Assembly: GCA_021414305.1 (NCBI GenBank) | Contig: JAIOOS010000024.1 | Span: forward strand, 1-64,000 | Length of the DNA: 64,000 nt | Origin: Burkholderiales bacterium | Lineage (GTDB): Bacteria; Pseudomonadota; Gammaproteobacteria; Burkholderiales; Burkholderiaceae_C | Direction of reading: 5' to 3' | Shown here: one piece after another, positions 18,219 to 26,970 of the stretch | Layout of the letters: each line of letters opens with the position of its first letter | Numbering within the stretch: position 1 is the stretch's first letter | Notes under the pieces: model-generated | Database searches by the model: none | Seen by the model: only the letters and a program-made list of their open reading frames with translations | What the model was told of the DNA's origin: nothing | Position numbers and translations under genes: made by a program

Positions 18219-20549
18219 CTAGACAGCGGCCTGCAAGGCCTGCCAGACGCGCTCCGAGGTCGCCGGCATCTGGATCTCGTTCGCCGCCCGCGTGGCGCCG
18301 GCATGCGCCAGCGCGTCGGCGACGGCATTCATCACCGCAGGCGTGGCGCCGATGGTGCCGAGCTCGCCCACGCCCTTGGCGCCGAGCGCGTTGTGCAGGC
18401 ACGGGATCGAGGTGTCGAACCGGGTCTGGAAATCCGGGCCGCCGGCGGCGCGCGGCATCGCGTAATCCATGAAGCTGCCGGTGACGAGCTGGCCGCTTTC
18501 GGGGTCGTAGACGATCCGCTCGCAGAGGGCCTGGCCGATGCCCTGGACCGCGCCGCCGTCGACCTGGCCGCGCACGATCATCGGACTCACCACCCGGCCG
18601 ATGTCGTTGACCGAGGCGTAGGCGACGACCTGCACGTCGCCGGTGGCCGGATCGATCTCGACCTCGCAGACGTGGCAGGCGTTCGGCCAGGTCGGCCCGC
18701 CCGCGGTGGCCGACGCCTCGACGTGGATCCGCGCGCCGGCCTGCTTGCCGGCCAACGCGAACAGGTCGATGCCGAGATCGGTGCCGACCACCGAGAAGCG
18801 TCCGGCGCTGTATTCGATGTCCCCGGCGGCGGCCTCCAACGCCTCGGCGGCGAGCCCCTTCGCATGCTCGACGGTCAGCTCGGAGCCGACCTTCACCGCC
18901 GAGCCGCCGGTGAAGAGCGAGCGCGAGCCGGCGCTGCCGAAGCCGTTGCCGCGGTCGGTGTCGCCCTGGACGATGCGCACCTTCTCGATCGAAACGCCGA
19001 ACACGTCGACCGCGAGCTGCGCGTAGCTGGTCTGGATGCCCTGGCCCATCTGCTGCGTCGCCGAGTAGATCTCGATGAAGCCGTCGGGCGTGACGTCGAC
19101 GGAGACCTTCTCCTCGAACGCGTTGCCGCTGGTCCACTCGAGGAAGGTGGCGATGCCGCGTCCGCGCAGCTTGCCGCCCTTCTTCGAATGCTCGCGGCGC
19201 GCGGCGAAGCCGTTCCAGTCGGCCAGCGCCAGCCCCTGGTCCATGATCTTCTCGAACATGCCGCTGTCGTAAGTCTGGCCCATCGCGTTCTTGTAGGGCA
19301 TCTGCTCGGGCCGGATCATGTTGCGCCGGCGCAGGGCCGCCGGATCCATCTTCATCTCGCGCGCCGCCGCATCCATCAGCCGCTCGATCAGGTAGATCGC
19401 CTCCGGCCGGCCGGCGCCGCGGTAGGGGCCGGTGGGCGCGGTGTGGGTGAGCACGGCGGTGAAGTGCAGGTCGATCGTCGGCAGGTCGTAGATGCTGGTC
19501 GAGACCCAGGGCCCGATCAGGAGCTGGATCGCGACGCCGGCCGGCGTGGCGTAGGCGCCGACGTTGGCCAGCGACTTCACGCGCAGCGCCAGCACCCGGC
19601 CTTCGGCGTCGAGCGCGAGCTCGGCGTGGCTGGCGACGTCGCGGCCGTGGTAGGCCGAGAGGAACTCCTCGCTGCGGTCGGCCTGCCAGCGCACCGGCCG
19701 CTTCAGCGCCCGCGCCGCGTGGGCGACGGCGATGTCTTCCGGATACGCGCCGGTCTTCATGCCGAAGCCGCCGCCGACGTCGCCGACCAGAACGTGCACC
19801 TGCGGCTGCGTCAGGCCGGGCAGCGCCCCGGCGATGCCGCCGGCCACGCCGGTCGGCATCTGGTTGCTGATGCGCACCTCGATCCGGCCGCTCGCCTCGT
19901 CGAAGCGGGCAACGACCGAGCGCGGCTCCATCGGCGACGGCGCGAGGCGCTGGTTGTGCACATCGAGCGCGACACGATGCGCGGCGCGGGCGAACGCCGC
20001 CTCGGTCGCGGCCGCATTGCCGTGCTGCATCTCGGCGGCGATGTTGTCGGCTGCCTCGGCGGTGACGACGGCGGCGCCCTCCGCTCTCGCGGCGCGCGCG
20101 TCGACCACCGCGGGCAGCTCCTCGAGATCGGCGACGATCGCTTCGAGCGCGTCGCGCGCCTGCTCGCGCGATTCGGCGACCACGGCGGCGATGGCCTCGC
20201 CGACGTAGCGCGCGAACTCGTGCGCCAGGGCATGGCGCAGCGGCGTGACGGTCTTGCGGCCGTCGGCGCGCCTGAAGTCGGGGGTCGTCGGCATGCCCTG
20301 CACGCCGGCCGCGGCCAGCTCGGCGCCGGTGAAGACGCCGACGACGCCGGGCATGGCGCGCGCCGCCGCGGTATCGATGGCGACGATGCGGGCATGCGCG
20401 TACGGCGAGCGCAGGAACGCGATCACCGCCTCGCCGGGCACGGCGACGTTGTCGGTGAAGCGGCCGCGGCCCTCGAGCAGGGCGCGGTCTTCGATGCGCG
20501 GCACGGCACGGCCGCTGCCGAAACGCCCTGCGGCGTCGGGTGCATTCAT
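18219..20549 (-). CDS. Molybdopterin-binding large subunit, xanthine dehydrogenase/CoxL family
   Basis: A 776-residue molybdenum hydroxylase large subunit. The a/b hammerhead N-terminal domain (VPRIEDRALLEGRGRFTDNV) is followed by Moco-binding blocks (GDVGGGFGMKTG, PYRGAGRPEA, QQMGQGIQTSYAQ) and the C-terminal catalytic Glu motif (GAKGVGELGTIGA). The PYRGAGR loop resembles form II CoxL or xanthine dehydrogenase enzymes, not the CSFR loop of true CO dehydrogenase. The small [2Fe-2S] and FAD subunits normally encoded beside it are not in this window. It likely hydroxylates a heterocycle or aldehyde. Confidence 0.88.
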   Translation of the reverse strand: MNAPDAAGRFGSGRAVPRIEDRALLEGRGRFTDNVAVPGEAVIAFLRSPYAHARIVAIDTAAARAMPGVVGVFTGAELAAAGVQGMPTTPDFRRADGRKTVTPLRHALAHEFARYVGEAIAAVVAESREQARDALEAIVADLEELPAVVDARAARAEGAAVVTAEAADNIAAEMQHGNAAATEAAFARAAHRVALDVHNQRLAPSPMEPRSVVARFDEASGRIEVRISNQMPTGVAGGIAGALPGLTQPQVHVLVGDVGGGFGMKTGAYPEDIAVAHAARALKRPVRWQADRSEEFLSAYHGRDVASHAELALDAEGRVLALRVKSLANVGAYATPAGVAIQLLIGPWVSTSIYDLPTIDLHFTAVLTHTAPTGPYRGAGRPEAIYLIERLMDAAAREMKMDPAALRRRNMIRPEQMPYKNAMGQTYDSGMFEKIMDQGLALADWNGFAARREHSKKGGKLRGRGIATFLEWTSGNAFEEKVSVDVTPDGFIEIYSATQQMGQGIQTSYAQLAVDVFGVSIEKVRIVQGDTDRGNGFGSAGSRSLFTGGSAVKVGSELTVEHAKGLAAEALEAAAGDIEYSAGRFSVVGTDLGIDLFALAGKQAGARIHVEASATAGGPTWPNACHVCEVEIDPATGDVQVVAYASVNDIGRVVSPMIVRGQVDGGAVQGIGQALCERIVYDPESGQLVTGSFMDYAMPRAAGGPDFQTRFDTSIPCLHNALGAKGVGELGTIGATPAVMNAVADALAHAGATRAANEIQMPATSERVWQALQAAV

Positions 20550-20574
20550 GGAGGGGCTTTCAGTGAGGGCGGAT

Positions 20575-21525
20575 TCAGGCCTGGAGCGAAGCCCACATGT
20601 CCTTGTCGCGCTCCGCGGTCCAGATGCGCGGATCGCGGTGGGCGGTGGCTTCGTCGTAGGCACGCGAGACGTCGAAGGGCATGCAGTGCTCGTAGATGAA
20701 CTGCTGGCCGAAGCGCGGGCGCAGCGCCGCGTCGGTGTCGGCGAACACGCGCTTCAGGTCGTGGCCCTGGGCCACGCCCTTCTTCACGCTGGCGTACATG
20801 TCCTGGATGAATGCGCGGGTGGAGGCGATGCCTTCCTTGCACATCGCCGCATTGGTGAGGGCCGCGCCGCGGCCGGGCACGATCGCGGTGGCGCCGAGCG
20901 CCTCGACCCGGTCGAGCGTGGCCGGCCAGTCGCTGAAGTAGGCGTCGCCGGCATACACGGTGGCGCCGTACTCGACCAGGTCGCCGCTGAAAAGGATCTT
21001 CTGCTGCGGCAGCCAGGCGACCGTGTCGCCCTTGGTGTGGCCGCGGCCGAGCTGCATCAGCCTCACCTCGATCTTGCCGAGCCAGACGGTCATCTCGCCC
21101 TTGAAGGTCATCGTCGGCCAGGTCAGGCCGGGGATCGTCTCCACCGACTGGAAGAGGCGCGGGAAGCGCTCGATCTCGCTCTTCATGTCGGCGGCGCCGC
21201 GCTCGACGATCAGGTCGCGCGTGTCCTCGCTGGCGATGACCTCGCTCGCGCCGTAGGCGCTGGCGCCGAGCACGCGCACCGCGTGATAGTGGCTCAGCAC
21301 CACGTACTTGATCGGCTTGTCGGTGACCTCGCGGATGCGCCGGATCACGTCGGCGGCCATCACCGGCGTGGCCTGGGTGTCGAGCACCATCACCGCGTCG
21401 TCGCCGATGACGACACCGCTGTTCGGGTCGCCCTCGGCGGTGTAGGCGTAGGCGTTGTCGGAGAGCTTGGTGAAGCTGACCTTCTTTTCGGCGAGGTCGG
21501 CTTGCGATGCGAAGGCTTTGCTCAT
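20575..21525 (-). CDS. MBL-fold protein with degenerate metal motif
   Basis: A 316-residue metallo-beta-lactamase fold protein. The canonical HxHxDH reads HYHAVR (His79, His81, then Val83 and Arg84), so the second-metal Asp and His are absent. His163 (GRGHTKGD) and Asp182 (FSGDLV) are kept. It may bind one metal or act as a lactonase or hydrolase with altered chemistry. The ATG overlaps the stop of the PcaC-PcaD fusion (ATGA). The C terminus is rich in Trp and charged residues (DPRIWTAERDKDMW). No signal peptide. Confidence 0.8.
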   Translation of the reverse strand: MSKAFASQADLAEKKVSFTKLSDNAYAYTAEGDPNSGVVIGDDAVMVLDTQATPVMAADVIRRIREVTDKPIKYVVLSHYHAVRVLGASAYGASEVIASEDTRDLIVERGAADMKSEIERFPRLFQSVETIPGLTWPTMTFKGEMTVWLGKIEVRLMQLGRGHTKGDTVAWLPQQKILFSGDLVEYGATVYAGDAYFSDWPATLDRVEALGATAIVPGRGAALTNAAMCKEGIASTRAFIQDMYASVKKGVAQGHDLKRVFADTDAALRPRFGQQFIYEHCMPFDVSRAYDEATAHRDPRIWTAERDKDMWASLQA

Positions 21526-22760
21526 GATGGGTTCTCGCTGGGGGAAAAGGGCATTTTGAGCGATGCGAGAAAGCCTGCCACGGTGTCGTGGAAGCGCTCC
21601 GGCTCCTCGGCCACGCTCAGGTGCGACGCTTCCTCGAAGACCACGAGCTCGGCGCCGGCGATGCGCCCGGCGATCGCCCGCGCCATCTCCGGCGTGGCGC
21701 CGGCGTCCTTGCCGCCGGCGATCACCAGCGTCGGTGTGCGCACGGCGCCCAGGCGATCGAGCCAGTCGACCCGGGCGATGGCATGGCAGCAGCCGACGTA
21801 GCCGGCCGGATCGGAGCGCAGCAGCTTCGCCTTCAGCGCCGCCGCCTCGGCCGGATGCGCGGCGCGGAAGTCGGGTCCCAGGTAGCGCTCGACGACGGCG
21901 TCGGCCACCGCCGCCATGCCGCCCTGCTCTACCGCGGCGATCCGCGCCGCCCAGGTCGCAGCCGCCGCCTCGGGATAGCGCGCGGTGGTGTTGGCGAGCA
22001 CGGCGCCGCGCAGCAGCTCGGGGTGATCGATCGCCAGGCCCTGGCCGACCATGCCGCCCATCGACAGGCCGATCCACGCGACCGGGCCGCGGCCCCACTC
22101 GCGGATGACGCGGGCCGCGTCGTCGACCAGCTCGGTCATCGTGTAGGGGCCCGGCGGCACCGCCGAGCCGCCATGGCCGCGGTGCTCGTAGCGCAGCACC
22201 GTGTGCTTGGCCGCCAGCCGCGCCGCGAGCGCGTCCCACATGCCGGCGTCGAGGCCGAGCGCGTGGCTCATCACCAGCGGCGGGCCTTCGCCCTGCACGG
22301 TGACGTGGATCTGCGGCGCGCTGAAGGTGTGGTGCGACGCCACGCGCAGCGGCGCGGCGAGCGATTGCGAAGGGGGCAGCTTGCCGGCGGCGCGCAGCAG
22401 GTCGGTCGTGATCTTGAAGGCGGTGTTGGCCGCGGGCACGCCGCAGTAGATCGCGCCCTGCATCAGCGTTTCCTTGATCTTCTCGATCGAGACGCCATGC
22501 TCGATCGCCGCCCGGCAATGCAGCTCGAACTCCTCCCAGCGCGCCAGGCCCATCGTCATGCCGAGCACCAGCAGGCGGCGCGTCTCGTGCTCCAGCCCCG
22601 GGCGGCCCCAGATGTCGTTCCAGGCGTAGCGCGTGATCAGGCTCTGGAAATCGGCGTTGAAGGCGGTCGCTCCGGCGAGCGACTTGTCGACCCAGGCGTC
22701 GCCGAGGACGCTGCGGCGGTTGACGACACCGCGGTCGAAATCGTCGGCACGATCGCTCAT
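21522..22760 (-). CDS. Fusion of carboxymuconolactone decarboxylase and enol-lactonase-like hydrolase
   Basis: A 412-residue two-domain enzyme. Residues 1-130 are a carboxymuconolactone decarboxylase (PcaC-like) domain (GRPGLEHETRRLLVLGMTM, EHGVSIEKIKETLMQ). Residues 150-405 are an alpha/beta hydrolase like 3-oxoadipate enol-lactonase (PcaD) with triad Ser233 (GLSMGG), Asp352 and His380 (EASHLS). These would be successive steps of the beta-ketoadipate pathway. As I recall, described fusions mostly have the lactonase first; here the decarboxylase comes first. Start and stop both overlap neighbours by four bases. Confidence 0.85.
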   Translation of the reverse strand: MSDRADDFDRGVVNRRSVLGDAWVDKSLAGATAFNADFQSLITRYAWNDIWGRPGLEHETRRLLVLGMTMGLARWEEFELHCRAAIEHGVSIEKIKETLMQGAIYCGVPAANTAFKITTDLLRAAGKLPPSQSLAAPLRVASHHTFSAPQIHVTVQGEGPPLVMSHALGLDAGMWDALAARLAAKHTVLRYEHRGHGGSAVPPGPYTMTELVDDAARVIREWGRGPVAWIGLSMGGMVGQGLAIDHPELLRGAVLANTTARYPEAAAATWAARIAAVEQGGMAAVADAVVERYLGPDFRAAHPAEAAALKAKLLRSDPAGYVGCCHAIARVDWLDRLGAVRTPTLVIAGGKDAGATPEMARAIAGRIAGAELVVFEEASHLSVAEEPERFHDTVAGFLASLKMPFSPSENPS

Positions 22761-23971
22761 GGGGCGGGCTTTCCTTCAGGGAGGGCGAGGGCGTCGAGCT
22801 GGGCGCGGGCGGCGGCGCCTGCGCCGCGCGCGGCGGCATCGATCTTCGCGCGAATGCCTTCGGCCACGCCGATCGCCGCGAAGTGCGCATCGATGTTGTC
22901 GCGCATCCTGAGGGCGTCGACCTCGAGGCCGGCGCTGCAGACGTCGGCGAGCGCGCGCACGGCGCCGTGCGCCGCCATGAAGAGCGAGGGCCAGACCGCG
23001 AGCTCGGCCTGCCAGTCGCCGAGGCCGCGCTGGTGCGCCTGCGGCATCGCCGCGAGCAGCGTCGCCGCCTGCTGCGGCGCCCGCGTCGCGGCGGCGATCG
23101 CCACCATGGCGGCAACGGGGTTGCGCTTGTGCGGCATCGCCGAAGACGTGCCGCGGCCGGGCTCGCGCGGCTCGAACACCTCGCCGACCTCGCCCTGGCC
23201 GAGCAGCGCCAGGTCGCGGCCGATCTTGCCGAGCGCGCCGCACAGCACCGCGACGCCGCAGCCGAGCGTGACCCAGGCGTCGCGCTGCGTATGCCAGGCG
23301 CCGACGGGCACCGCCAGGCCGAGGCGCTCGCCGAGGCGGCGCGCGACCGCCGGACCGCGCTCGCCGAGCGCGGCCAGCGTGCCGACGGCGCCGCCGAACT
23401 GGAGCTGGAGCGCGGCGCGAGCGTCTTCGCCCAGGCGCTCGCGGCAGCGCACCAGCGGCGCGAGCCAGGCCGCCACTTCGTGCCCGAAGCTCACCACCTC
23501 AGCCGCCTGCAGCAGCGTGCGGCCGAGCATCGGCGTCTCCAGATGACGCTCCGCGAGGCTGGCGAGCGCGGCGATCAGGCGGTCGAGGTCGAGCTCGATC
23601 AGGGCCAGCGCCTCTTTCGTGACCAGCACCATCGCCGTATCGATCACGTCCTGGCTGGTGCTGCCCAGGTGCACGAACGCGGCGGCCTCGGGCGCCGCCG
23701 CGGCGACCCGCGCCTTGAGCTGCAGCACCAGCGGGATCGCCAGCGCACCGGCCCGCCGCGCCTCGCCGACGATCGCCTCGATGTCGAACGGCACGCCGCG
23801 GCAGGCGACGCCGATCGCCGCGGCGGCGCTCCCGGGAACGAGCCCCTCCTCGGCCTCGGCCTCGGCCAGCGCCGCCTCGAAGGCGAGCATCGCGACCACG
23901 ATCTGCGCGTCGGCGAACGCGGCCTCGATCGCGGCGGTGGCGAGCGTGCGCTCGAACAGCGTGCCGGTCAT
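22757..23971 (-). CDS. 3-carboxy-cis,cis-muconate cycloisomerase-like lyase
   Basis: A 404-residue member of the fumarase/aspartase superfamily closest by eye to PcaB, which lactonises 3-carboxymuconate. The HLGSTSQDVIDTA block (101-113) and the flexible catalytic loop GRGTSSAMPHKRNP (272-285) are intact, as is GRTLLQAAEVVSFG. Adenylosuccinate lyase relatives share these motifs, but the neighbouring PcaC-PcaD fusion supports PcaB. No protocatechuate dioxygenase (pcaGH) is present nearby. It overlaps genes on both sides by ATGA. Confidence 0.85.
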   Translation of the reverse strand: MTGTLFERTLATAAIEAAFADAQIVVAMLAFEAALAEAEAEEGLVPGSAAAAIGVACRGVPFDIEAIVGEARRAGALAIPLVLQLKARVAAAAPEAAAFVHLGSTSQDVIDTAMVLVTKEALALIELDLDRLIAALASLAERHLETPMLGRTLLQAAEVVSFGHEVAAWLAPLVRCRERLGEDARAALQLQFGGAVGTLAALGERGPAVARRLGERLGLAVPVGAWHTQRDAWVTLGCGVAVLCGALGKIGRDLALLGQGEVGEVFEPREPGRGTSSAMPHKRNPVAAMVAIAAATRAPQQAATLLAAMPQAHQRGLGDWQAELAVWPSLFMAAHGAVRALADVCSAGLEVDALRMRDNIDAHFAAIGVAEGIRAKIDAAARGAGAAARAQLDALALPEGKPAP

Positions 23972-24732
23972 GCCGGCTGGCCCGCGGCCGAGACCCGCAC
24001 CGCCTTGCGGTTGACGAGATGGCGGATGTTGACGAGCGACACCAGGTGCATCTGGATCAACATCAGCATGCCGTTGCCCCAGAGCTCGAGCACGGTGTCG
24101 TCGGGAAAGGCGCGCAGCCGGTCTTCGTCGACGGTGTGGAAGCCGTCGACCGAGATTGACTGGCCGTTCGGCAGGGTCGCGTCGGCCTTCATCTCCTTGA
24201 GCACGCCGAGCCGCCGCAGCCGCTCGCAGAACGCCCGGGTGCGCTCGGCCTCGTGCGCGTAGCGCTCGAGGAAGTCCATGGCCCGGCGCAGGGCCGGCGC
24301 CGGCGTCGCGTCGGCTTCGAACAGCGGCTCGCCGGCCTGCTCGCCGAAGCCGCTCCAGGCGTCGTCGACGAGGACGTTCACGCCCTCGCCGCCGGGCAGG
24401 GTCGCGGTCAGGAACGGATAGCGGCGGATGTAGGCCGGGATGTAGCGCGAGTCCCAGCGGCTGCCGTCGACGTACAGGTTCTCGCCGTGGCTGAGGCCGA
24501 GCAGCGCGGCCGGCGTCATCTCCGGGCGGCCGGCGGCGTCGCTGTTGCCGGTCTCGACGAAGACGATCGGAAACTCGAGCGCCGCCTGCGGGAACTCGGT
24601 CGCGGTGATGTGCACGGCATGCAGCTCGCGGGCGATCGAGTAGTCGGCCAGCGGCACGACCCTGCGCCTCAGGTGCTGCGCCGGGTCGAGCGGGACCGGC
24701 CGGCGGTAGAGCGAGGGCGCGGCGCGCTTCAA
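23968..24732 (-). CDS. SapC-family protein
   Basis: A 254-residue protein of the SapC family (named after a Campylobacter S-layer locus; biochemical role undefined). Typical features are RRRVVPLADYSIARELHAVHITATEF, the PIVFVETG segment and YIPAYIRRYPF. The best start is TTG at 24732, overlapping the stop of the CorC-like gene (TTGA). It yields a short leader LKRAAPSLYRRPVPLDP that matches family N termini; no ATG is in the right place. It is apparently cytoplasmic. Why it sits in a catabolic operon is unclear. Confidence 0.78.
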   Translation of the reverse strand: MKRAAPSLYRRPVPLDPAQHLRRRVVPLADYSIARELHAVHITATEFPQAALEFPIVFVETGNSDAAGRPEMTPAALLGLSHGENLYVDGSRWDSRYIPAYIRRYPFLTATLPGGEGVNVLVDDAWSGFGEQAGEPLFEADATPAPALRRAMDFLERYAHEAERTRAFCERLRRLGVLKEMKADATLPNGQSISVDGFHTVDEDRLRAFPDDTVLELWGNGMLMLIQMHLVSLVNIRHLVNRKAVRVSAAGQPA

Positions 24733-26036
24733 ATGTGCGCTCCCGCGCTGTCGGGCACCAGCGCCTGCGCCAGGACCTTGTCGACGCGCTTGCCGTCGAG
24801 GTCGACCACCTCGAAGCGCCAGCCTTCCCATTCCACCCAGTCGGCGGTGCCGGGCAGGCGCCCGAGCAGCAGCATGATCATTCCGGCGAGCGTGTTGTAG
24901 CGGCCGCGGTCTTCCTCGGGCAGCTCCTTCAGGCCGAGCCGGTCCTTCAGCTCCGGCGTGGGGATCAGGCCGTCGAACAGCCAGCTCCCGTCGTCGCGCT
25001 GCACCGCCCACGAGTCGGAGGCGACCTCGGTGCGGAATTCGCCGGTGATCGCCTCGAGCACGTCGCGCACCGTGATCATTCCCTGCACCTCGCCGTACTC
25101 GTCGACGACGAAGACGAGCTGCGCGCTCGAGCCGCGGAACTGCTCGAGCAGCTCCATGCCGGAGAGCGTCTCGGGCACGAACACCGGGGGCTGCAGCCGC
25201 GACTCCAGCTCGAACGCCTCGCCGAGGATGGACTGCTGAAGCAGCGACTGCGCGCTGACGATGCCGAGCACGTCGTCGAGGCCGCCGCGGCAGACGGGGT
25301 AGCGCGAGTGCTCGGCCTGGGCGATGACGCGCAGCACGTCCTCGGGCGTCGCCTCGGCCTCGAGCCAGACGATCTCGGCGCGCGGAATCATCATCGAGCC
25401 GACCTGGCGGTCGTCGAGGCGAAAGACGTTGCGCACCATCTGGTGCTCCTGCGCCTCGATCACCCCGGCGTCGAGCCCTTCTTCCAGGCTGGCGGCGATT
25501 TCCTCCTCGGTGACGCTGCGGTCGGGCGCGCCGCGCACGCCGAGCAGCTTGAGCGTCGCCTCGGTGCACCACGAGAGCAGCTTGACGAACGGCCGGGTGA
25601 CCAGGGCGAGAAATTCCATCGGCCGCGCCACCAGGCGGGCGATCGTTTCCGGGTACTGCAGGCCGAGCCGCTTCGGCACGAGCTCGCCGAAGACGATGCT
25701 GAGGAAGGTGATGCTCACGACCACCATGCCGGTGGCGGTGATCTCGGCGGGGCGGTCGCGCATGCCGAGCGTCTCGTGCAGCCAGTGCGCGAACGGCGCC
25801 GAGAAGGCGGCGTCGCCGACGATGCCGTTGAGGATGCTGATCGAGGTGATGCCGACCTGCACCACCGAGAGCCACTTGGTCGGCTCGTCGTGCAGGGCCA
25901 TCGCATGGCTGGCGCCGGAATCGCCCGCTTCCACCATGACCTGGAGCCTGGCCTTGCGGCTGGCGGTGAGCGCCATCTCCGACATGGCGAACAGGGCGTT
26001 CAGGAAAATCAGGAAGAGCAGAAGGGCAACGTCCAT
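24729..26036 (-). CDS. CNNM/CorC-HlyC family membrane protein with CBS domains
   Basis: A 435-residue hemolysin-like protein with a DUF21/CNNM transmembrane domain (about 1-190, four hydrophobic segments, ALFAMSEMALTASRKARLQ). A CBS pair follows (about 205-330, MIPRAEIVWLEAEAT, FVVDEYGEVQGMITVRD), then a C-terminal CorC_HlyC transporter-associated domain (350-430). Members are linked to magnesium or cobalt efflux. It is the first gene of the minus-strand chain, divergent from the ApaH-like gene with 47 bases between starts. Confidence 0.88.
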   Translation of the reverse strand: MDVALLLFLIFLNALFAMSEMALTASRKARLQVMVEAGDSGASHAMALHDEPTKWLSVVQVGITSISILNGIVGDAAFSAPFAHWLHETLGMRDRPAEITATGMVVVSITFLSIVFGELVPKRLGLQYPETIARLVARPMEFLALVTRPFVKLLSWCTEATLKLLGVRGAPDRSVTEEEIAASLEEGLDAGVIEAQEHQMVRNVFRLDDRQVGSMMIPRAEIVWLEAEATPEDVLRVIAQAEHSRYPVCRGGLDDVLGIVSAQSLLQQSILGEAFELESRLQPPVFVPETLSGMELLEQFRGSSAQLVFVVDEYGEVQGMITVRDVLEAITGEFRTEVASDSWAVQRDDGSWLFDGLIPTPELKDRLGLKELPEEDRGRYNTLAGMIMLLLGRLPGTADWVEWEGWRFEVVDLDGKRVDKVLAQALVPDSAGAHI

Positions 26037-26083
26037 GCGCGGGCGCAGCGGTGTCGGGCAGGCAGCGTAGCAGAATCGAAACC

Positions 26084-26941
26084 ATGGACTACGTAGTCGG
26101 CGACATCCAAGGCTGCGCCGACGCGCTGGAGCGCCTCCTCGCCAAGGTCGGCTTTTCCCCCTCGCGCGACCGCCTCTACGTGCTCGGCGATCTCGTCAAC
26201 CGCGGCCCCGATTCGCTCGGCGTGCTGCGCCGGCTGAGAGGCCTGGGCGACGCCGCCGCCTGCGTGCTGGGCAACCACGACTGGCACCTGCTCGCCGTCG
26301 CCGCCGGCGTGCGGCCGCGGCATCGCAACGACACCCTCGACGACATCCTCGACGCGCCCGACCGCGAAGACTGGCTCGGCTGGCTGCGCCAGCAGCGGAT
26401 GGCGCTCCACTCGGGCGGCTGGCTGATGCTCCATGCCGGCGTGGTGCCGCAGTGGGACCTGGCGCGCACGCTCGCGCTCGCCGCCGGCCTCGAGCGGGCG
26501 CTGCGCGAGGCGCCGCCGCGCGAGTTCCTCGGCGCGATGTTCGGCAACGAGCCGCTCGCCTGGAGCGAATCGCTGGCCGGCGCGGAGCGGCTGCGCTTCA
26601 CCCTCAACGTGCTCACGCGGATCCGCTTCGTCACGCCGGCCGGCCGGCTGGAGTTCGCCACCAAGGACGGGGCCGACGCCGCGCCTGCCGGCTTCAGCCC
26701 CTGGTTCGACGCGCCGGGCCGCAAGACCCTCGGCACCCGCGTCGCCTTCGGCCACTGGTCGACGCTCGGCCTTTTCGACCGGCCCGACGTGCTCGGCCTC
26801 GACACCGGCTGCGTCTGGGGCGGCCAGCTCAGCGCCGCGCGCATCGACGGCGGGCGGCGCGAGATCGTGCAGGTCGATTGCGAGCAGGCGCAGCGGCCCG
26901 GTGGGTCGTCGCGCGCATCCACCCCGCGCGATCGCGCGTAG
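26084..26941 (+). CDS. apaH: Symmetrical bis(5'-nucleosyl)-tetraphosphatase
   Basis: A 285-residue ApaH that splits Ap4A into two ADP. The metallophosphoesterase motifs are complete: VGDIQGC (5-11), GDLVNRGPDSL, GNHDWHLL and the late GHWSTLG. The ATG at 26084 gives the family's MDYVVGDIQG N terminus; the frame is open further upstream but without support. It is divergent from the CorC-like gene. The C-terminal tail (GGSSRASTPRDRA) is a few residues longer than usual. Confidence 0.92.
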   Translation: MDYVVGDIQGCADALERLLAKVGFSPSRDRLYVLGDLVNRGPDSLGVLRRLRGLGDAAACVLGNHDWHLLAVAAGVRPRHRNDTLDDILDAPDREDWLGWLRQQRMALHSGGWLMLHAGVVPQWDLARTLALAAGLERALREAPPREFLGAMFGNEPLAWSESLAGAERLRFTLNVLTRIRFVTPAGRLEFATKDGADAAPAGFSPWFDAPGRKTLGTRVAFGHWSTLGLFDRPDVLGLDTGCVWGGQLSAARIDGGRREIVQVDCEQAQRPGGSSRASTPRDRA

Positions 26942-26970
26942 GCGTGGCGAGACCTGACACACTCGATTTC

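Noticed and set aside
18219..20549. Carbon monoxide dehydrogenase (CoxL form I)
   Set aside because: The active-site loop is PYRGAGR, not the Cys-Ser-Phe-Arg type, and coxM/coxS are absent.
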